This document shows, one piece after another, positions 31,833-34,527 of a stretch of 34,527 bases of DNA. Made by a program: the position numbers and the translations under genes. Positions within the stretch are counted from its first letter, which is position 1, and each line of letters starts with the position of its first letter. The stretch comes from Thermoplasmata archaeon (GTDB taxonomy: Archaea > Thermoplasmatota > Thermoplasmata > Methanomassiliicoccales > Methanomethylophilaceae): NCBI GenBank assembly GCA_015063185.1, contig SUSY01000015.1, positions 1 through 34,527 on the forward strand, given 5' to 3'. The notes below the pieces were generated by a model. The model searched no databases. It had not been told where the DNA came from and worked only from the letters and a program-made list of their open reading frames with translations.

Positions 31833-31842
31833 TTTATATACC
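31833..31842 (+). promoter_or_regulatory. TATA-like box of the 178-residue membrane protein gene
   Basis: TTTATATACC, centre 26 bases upstream of the ATG at 31863; leaderless spacing. Confidence 0.6.
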
Positions 31843-31862
31843 ATCGAAGTTGTAGATACGAT

Positions 31863-32399
31863 ATGGAGTTCCTTAACAACACCAAGAACTTTGGACTCAT
31901 CGTTATGGTACTTGCTGCCATCGATCTCGTTCTTGCTGTCATCGGAATCGTTGATTCCGGAGTCGGTATCGGAACAATCGGTGCCATCCTGTCCCCCGTA
32001 GTGATGATCCTTGCTGGACTTGCAATCTTCTCTCAGACCAACGGTGGAATCATCAGTTTTGCATTCCCCGAGGGATCCAAATCCAAATTTGGAGCACTTA
32101 CCGGATTCATCTTCGCAACCGGTATCGCCAACATCGTGTCCCTCACCATCGGTGGAATCGTCCTCGGTATCATCATCGTTATCGTCGGATGGATCATCAC
32201 CAACGACAAGAACACCTTCCTCGATTCCGTCATCTGGGTCGTACTGGTCATCCTCTTCGCGATATCTGCAATCCTTGGTCTCCTCGGAGCATTCAGCGGT
32301 AACATCTTCGGAATCATCGGTGGAATCCTGTCCGCAGTACTCTACCTGATGGCATTCCTGTACCTCCTCGATGCAGACGTCAAGAAGAAGCTCATGTGA
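31863..32399 (+). CDS. Multi-span membrane protein of unknown function
   Basis: A 178-residue, Gly/Ile-rich protein with about five to six membrane helices: GLIVMVLAAIDLVLAVIGIVDSG, IGTIGAILSPVVMILAGLAIF, ALTGFIFATGIANIVSL, IGGIVLGIIIVIVGWII, VIWVVLVILFAISAILGLLGAF and IIGGILSAVLYLMAFLYLL. No charged catalytic residues stand out and no family is recognised. A strong TATA box and leaderless spacing suggest good expression. It stands alone, ending with a small hairpin, TCCGG/CCGGA (32400-32412), followed by a pyrimidine-rich CCTCTTTCTACTTCC stretch. Confidence 0.8.
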   Translation: MEFLNNTKNFGLIVMVLAAIDLVLAVIGIVDSGVGIGTIGAILSPVVMILAGLAIFSQTNGGIISFAFPEGSKSKFGALTGFIFATGIANIVSLTIGGIVLGIIIVIVGWIITNDKNTFLDSVIWVVLVILFAISAILGLLGAFSGNIFGIIGGILSAVLYLMAFLYLLDADVKKKLM

Positions 32400-32412
32400 T
32401 CCGGTCTCCGGA
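32400..32412 (+). terminator. Hairpin after the 178-residue membrane protein gene
   Basis: TCCGG / CCGGA with a TCT loop directly after the stop codon, followed by pyrimidine-rich sequence (32421-32438) and TTTTT at 32446-32450. Confidence 0.45.
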
Positions 32413-32464
32413 CACACCAAACCTCTTTCTACTTCCACATAGAATTTTTCCCCAGTTTATTATC

Positions 32465-32473
32465 TTTATATAC
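32465..32473 (+). promoter_or_regulatory. TATA-like box of the CNNM/CorC-type gene, long leader
   Basis: TTTATATAC lies about 100 bases upstream of the ATG, so the predicted mRNA has a leader of roughly 70 bases, long for this window. The leader contains a short ACTTC/GAAGT stem (about 32501-32521). No known riboswitch is recognised. Confidence 0.5.
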
Positions 32474-32568
32474 GTGCACGATATCAAGAGATGCACTGTC
32501 ACTTCGGCAGATAGGTGAAGTATTAGATGAATTCACAACCCAATACAATTCTGGCAGGGATCTGAGCG

Positions 32569-33852
32569 ATGGATTTGATGGTTACATTATCAATCGTTGC
32601 TATGGCCATACTGGTCATCCTTTCCGGAATGTTCTCCGCTACGGAGACCTCGTTCACAAGTGCAAGCAAGATTAAACTCATGAAGATTGAGGAAGAAGGC
32701 AATAAGAAGGCCACAAAAACGATTCATCTTCTTGAGAACTACGACAAACTCCTTACCACAATCCTGGTCGGTAACAACCTCGTTAACATCATGTCATCCT
32801 CATTATGTACCTTCATCTTCACAGAGATGTTCGGTGCCATGGGAGTGATGATATCTACAGTGTTCATGCTGGTCGTCATCCTTGCGGTCGGAGAGATCAC
32901 CCCCAAATCATTGGCAAAGAGCGCCCCCGAGAAGTTCGCACTGTTCTTCACACCGTTCATCTCCATCGTGGCGAAGATATTCTCACCCATCACATGGGTG
33001 TTCCAGAAGTTCTCCTCCATCGTGAACAAGTGTGCCAATACCGGTGAGGATACTCCAACCCTTACGGAAGAGGAACTTATGATCATGGTCGACGAGATTG
33101 AAGAGGAAGGGGAGCTTGAAGAGGCAGAGAGTGACCTCATCAAATCCGCAATCCGCTTCGATGATAAGTGTGTCAGCGAAATCCTCACACCACGCGTCGA
33201 CATTGTCGGTATCGAGAAGAGGGCGACAATGGATGAGGTCAAGAAGCTCTTCATCCGTAGCGGATTCTCCAGACTTCCGGTCTACGAGGACACTGTGGAT
33301 AAGATCATCGGTGTCGTGTACTCCAAGGACTTCTATGCCAAGTACTTCTCGTCCAGCCAGGACAACGGTATCGCCAGCATCATCAGACGCGTCAGATACA
33401 TACCGGAATCCACCTCCGTCGCAACAGCACTCTCGGAGATCCAGAAATCCACTGTACAGATGCTCGTGGTCATCGATGACTATGGAGGCACCGTCGGTAT
33501 CGTATCATTGGAGGATGTCCTCGAAGAACTCGTCGGTGAGATATGGGATGAGAGCGACGAAATCGAGTATGACATCATCAGGGATGGTGACGGAAGTTTC
33601 GTCGCAAAAGGTGATGCCAATATCAACAACCTGATGGAGGAGATCGAGATGAGGTTCGACCTGGGTGAGTACGACGGATCCACCGTCGCAGGTTTCATCC
33701 AGTACAATCTTCAGAGGTCACCGATCACTGGAGACAAGATCTCCGTAGAGAACGTCACCATGACCGTCACCTCAATCAGAAACAGGCGTATCAAATACGT
33801 CAGAATCACTGTGGAGAGTCCTGAGGAAACAGATTCCGAAGATAATCTCTAA
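32569..33852 (+). CDS. CNNM/CorC-HlyC family transporter (DUF21, CBS pair, CorC_HlyC domain)
   Basis: A 427-residue membrane protein related to CorC, YfjD and CNNM Mg2+/Co2+ transport proteins. Residues 1-150 are the DUF21/CNNM membrane domain with about three to four helices (MVTLSIVAMAILVILSGMFSATETSFTSAS, LTTILVGNNLVNIMSSSLCTFIF, GEITPKSLAKSAPEKFA). A CBS pair at about 205-320 follows (VSEILTPRVDIVGIEKRATMDEVKKLFIRSGFSRLPVYED and IPESTSVATALSEIQKSTVQMLVVIDDYGGTVGIVSLEDVLEELVGEI). The C-terminal CorC_HlyC domain ends the protein. Magnesium efflux or homeostasis is the usual role; ion specificity is inferred. The last 47 bases overlap the convergent COG1325 gene. Confidence 0.93.
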   Translation: MDLMVTLSIVAMAILVILSGMFSATETSFTSASKIKLMKIEEEGNKKATKTIHLLENYDKLLTTILVGNNLVNIMSSSLCTFIFTEMFGAMGVMISTVFMLVVILAVGEITPKSLAKSAPEKFALFFTPFISIVAKIFSPITWVFQKFSSIVNKCANTGEDTPTLTEEELMIMVDEIEEEGELEEAESDLIKSAIRFDDKCVSEILTPRVDIVGIEKRATMDEVKKLFIRSGFSRLPVYEDTVDKIIGVVYSKDFYAKYFSSSQDNGIASIIRRVRYIPESTSVATALSEIQKSTVQMLVVIDDYGGTVGIVSLEDVLEELVGEIWDESDEIEYDIIRDGDGSFVAKGDANINNLMEEIEMRFDLGEYDGSTVAGFIQYNLQRSPITGDKISVENVTMTVTSIRNRRIKYVRITVESPEETDSEDNL

Positions 33853-34252
33853 GGACCCCTACAGCAACCTCCTTCCTTGCGGGGTGGGACATAATCTTCG
33901 CGGTGAGAGATATTACGTCTCCACCGTGGGTGATCTCGTACTCCCCGCACACGGCCTTCTGTTTATCGAATCTCACATAGAACACACAATCGTCATCGAC
34001 CCTATCCTCGATACTCTCTAGAATCTGATCGACGATGTCCTTCCCCAATGTCCTGAAAACTGTGGCGAACTCCTTGTTCTTGGTGAGGTTGGCATCCACG
34101 ACAGTCAGAGGATTGTTATGAAGACCTTCGGAGATATCGATATCCAATTCCTCCGCCCCAGTCATAGCCGAGACCACATCACAGATGAGGTCCTCATCCT
34201 CGGTGGCGTAACATATCGCCTTGACTCTGATCCAATGGAAATTTGATGCCAT
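33806..34252 (-). CDS. COG1325-type RNA-binding, exosome-associated protein
   Basis: A 148-residue protein matching an archaeal family predicted to act with the RNA exosome. Visible pattern: FHWIRVKAICYATEDEDLICDVVSA, ISEGLHNNPLTVVDANL, a central helical stretch, then DRVDDDCVFYVRFDKQKAVCGEYEITHGGDVISLTAKIMSHPARKEVA. The ATG at 34252 is chosen because homology starts there and a TATA-like box (34272-34281) is centred 25 bases upstream; a longer frame adds 30 residues encoded by the promoter. Its C-terminal 15 codons overlap the end of the CorC-type gene on the other strand, an unusual amount for convergent archaeal genes. Confidence 0.85.
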   Translation of the reverse strand: MASNFHWIRVKAICYATEDEDLICDVVSAMTGAEELDIDISEGLHNNPLTVVDANLTKNKEFATVFRTLGKDIVDQILESIEDRVDDDCVFYVRFDKQKAVCGEYEITHGGDVISLTAKIMSHPARKEVAVGVLRDYLRNLFPQDSPQ

Positions 34253-34271
34253 AAATGACGATAGTTGAACG

Positions 34272-34281
34272 ATATTATAAT
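34272..34281 (-). promoter_or_regulatory. TATA-like box of the COG1325 gene
   Basis: ATTATAATAT on the minus strand, centre 25 bases upstream of the ATG at 34252. Confidence 0.55.
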
Positions 34282-34307
34282 CATTGTTCGAGATGACAGT
34301 CGAAAGG

Positions 34308-34314
34308 TATATAT
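34308..34314 (+). promoter_or_regulatory. TATA-like box of the tRNA-Ile gene
   Basis: TATATAT centred about 36 bases upstream of the first tRNA base, fitting a short 5' leader to be removed by RNase P. Confidence 0.55.
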
Positions 34315-34346
34315 GGGACGGAACAATGCTCGAATTAACCACAAAT

Positions 34347-34421
34347 GGGCCCGTAGCTTAGCTTGGTTGGAGCGCCCGGCTGATAACCGGGAGGTCTCGA
34401 GTTCAAATCTCGTCGGGCCCA
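34347..34421 (+). tRNA. tRNA-Ile (anticodon GAT)
   Basis: A complete 75-base cloverleaf. Acceptor GGGCCCG (34347-34353) pairs perfectly with CGGGCCC (34414-34420), with discriminator A at 34421. The D arm follows (TAGCTTAGCTTGGTTGGAGC). The anticodon stem is CCCGG/CCGGG (34375-34379, 34387-34391) around loop CTGATAA with anticodon GAT at 34382-34384. The T loop is TTCAAAT. It reads the AUC and AUU isoleucine codons. No CCA is encoded and there is no intron. The last stretch, 34422-34527, holds no recognisable feature beyond T-rich sequence that could end the transcript. Confidence 0.97.
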
Positions 34422-34527
34422 CTACCTCTTATTATAATCAAAAATTGACCAGTGAGCTCTCTTTTGCTCATATTGTCATTCCGGTTTAGAAAGCTACCGC
34501 TGATGTATCTTTCCCGAATGTAGTTTT

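Noticed and set aside
31746-32438. 230-residue acidic open frame on the minus strand
   Set aside because: Antisense to the membrane protein at 31863; Asp-rich because it complements Ile/Val/Gly codons; no start signals.

Overview
The window is archaeal chromosomal DNA, dense in housekeeping genes. Many genes have an A/T-rich TATA-like box about 21-28 bases upstream of the start codon, which implies leaderless transcripts; others carry GGTG or GAGG ribosome-binding sites. Several proteins are typically archaeal: alpha2-type glycyl-tRNA synthetase, a COG1325 exosome-associated protein, an ApgM-like phosphomutase relative and 4xCBS proteins. All 35 intact protein genes I call end in TGA (30) or TAA (5) and none in TAG. 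Together with HypF, cobyric acid synthase and secreted proteins with an S-D-(S/A)-D-A pattern after the signal sequence, this fits a Methanomassiliicoccales-type methanogen (Thermoplasmata, pyrrolysine-using). That placement is inference; no diagnostic methanogenesis gene lies in the window.

Layout. 1-1655 (+): end of a histidine operon (hisF, fused hisIE, a PHP phosphoesterase that may be the missing histinol-phosphatase step, i.e. histidinol-phosphatase). 1718-8793 (+): a tight string of mtnP, two MscS-type channels with secreted N-terminal domains, hypF and a divergent ApgM-like protein. 8786-11082 (-): full-length cobyric acid synthase followed by a second copy lacking the glutaminase domain. 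11304-12725 (+): DEAD-box helicase with a DbpA-like tail. 12782-13775 (-): a small membrane protein and a flavin reductase-like protein whose promoter carries an inverted repeat. 13925-16664 (+): a complete ABC importer (permease, ATPase, binding protein). 16738-25124 (-): valS, a 4xCBS protein with an HPF-like tail, then amidohydrolase, uspA, 4xCBS and glyS. 25285-26569: ferredoxin and a convergent ferredoxin-NADP reductase-type flavoprotein. 26763-27663 (+): three small genes. 27682-29219 (-): NfeD/SPFH pair. 29322-30019: a frameshifted zinc-ribbon/TM2-like gene and a hairpin-rich gene-free stretch. 30020-31638 (-): duplicated zinc-ribbon protein, a conserved-looking unknown, and a YdbC/PC4-like protein. 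31863-33852 (+): a membrane protein and a CNNM/CorC-type transporter. 33806-34252 (-): COG1325 protein. 34347-34421 (+): tRNA-Ile(GAT).

Genes work together mainly in histidine synthesis, cobamide and NiFe-hydrogenase cofactor maturation, translation (two synthetases, helicase, exosome factor, tRNA) and membrane or stress homeostasis. No CRISPR array, insertion sequence or prophage is visible. The most unusual items are the glutaminase-less CobQ paralogue, the CBS-HPF protein placed between two aminoacyl-tRNA synthetases, the ValRS with an altered KMSKS loop, a 33-residue membrane peptide gene with its own promoter and terminator, and the structured stretch at 29770-29912.
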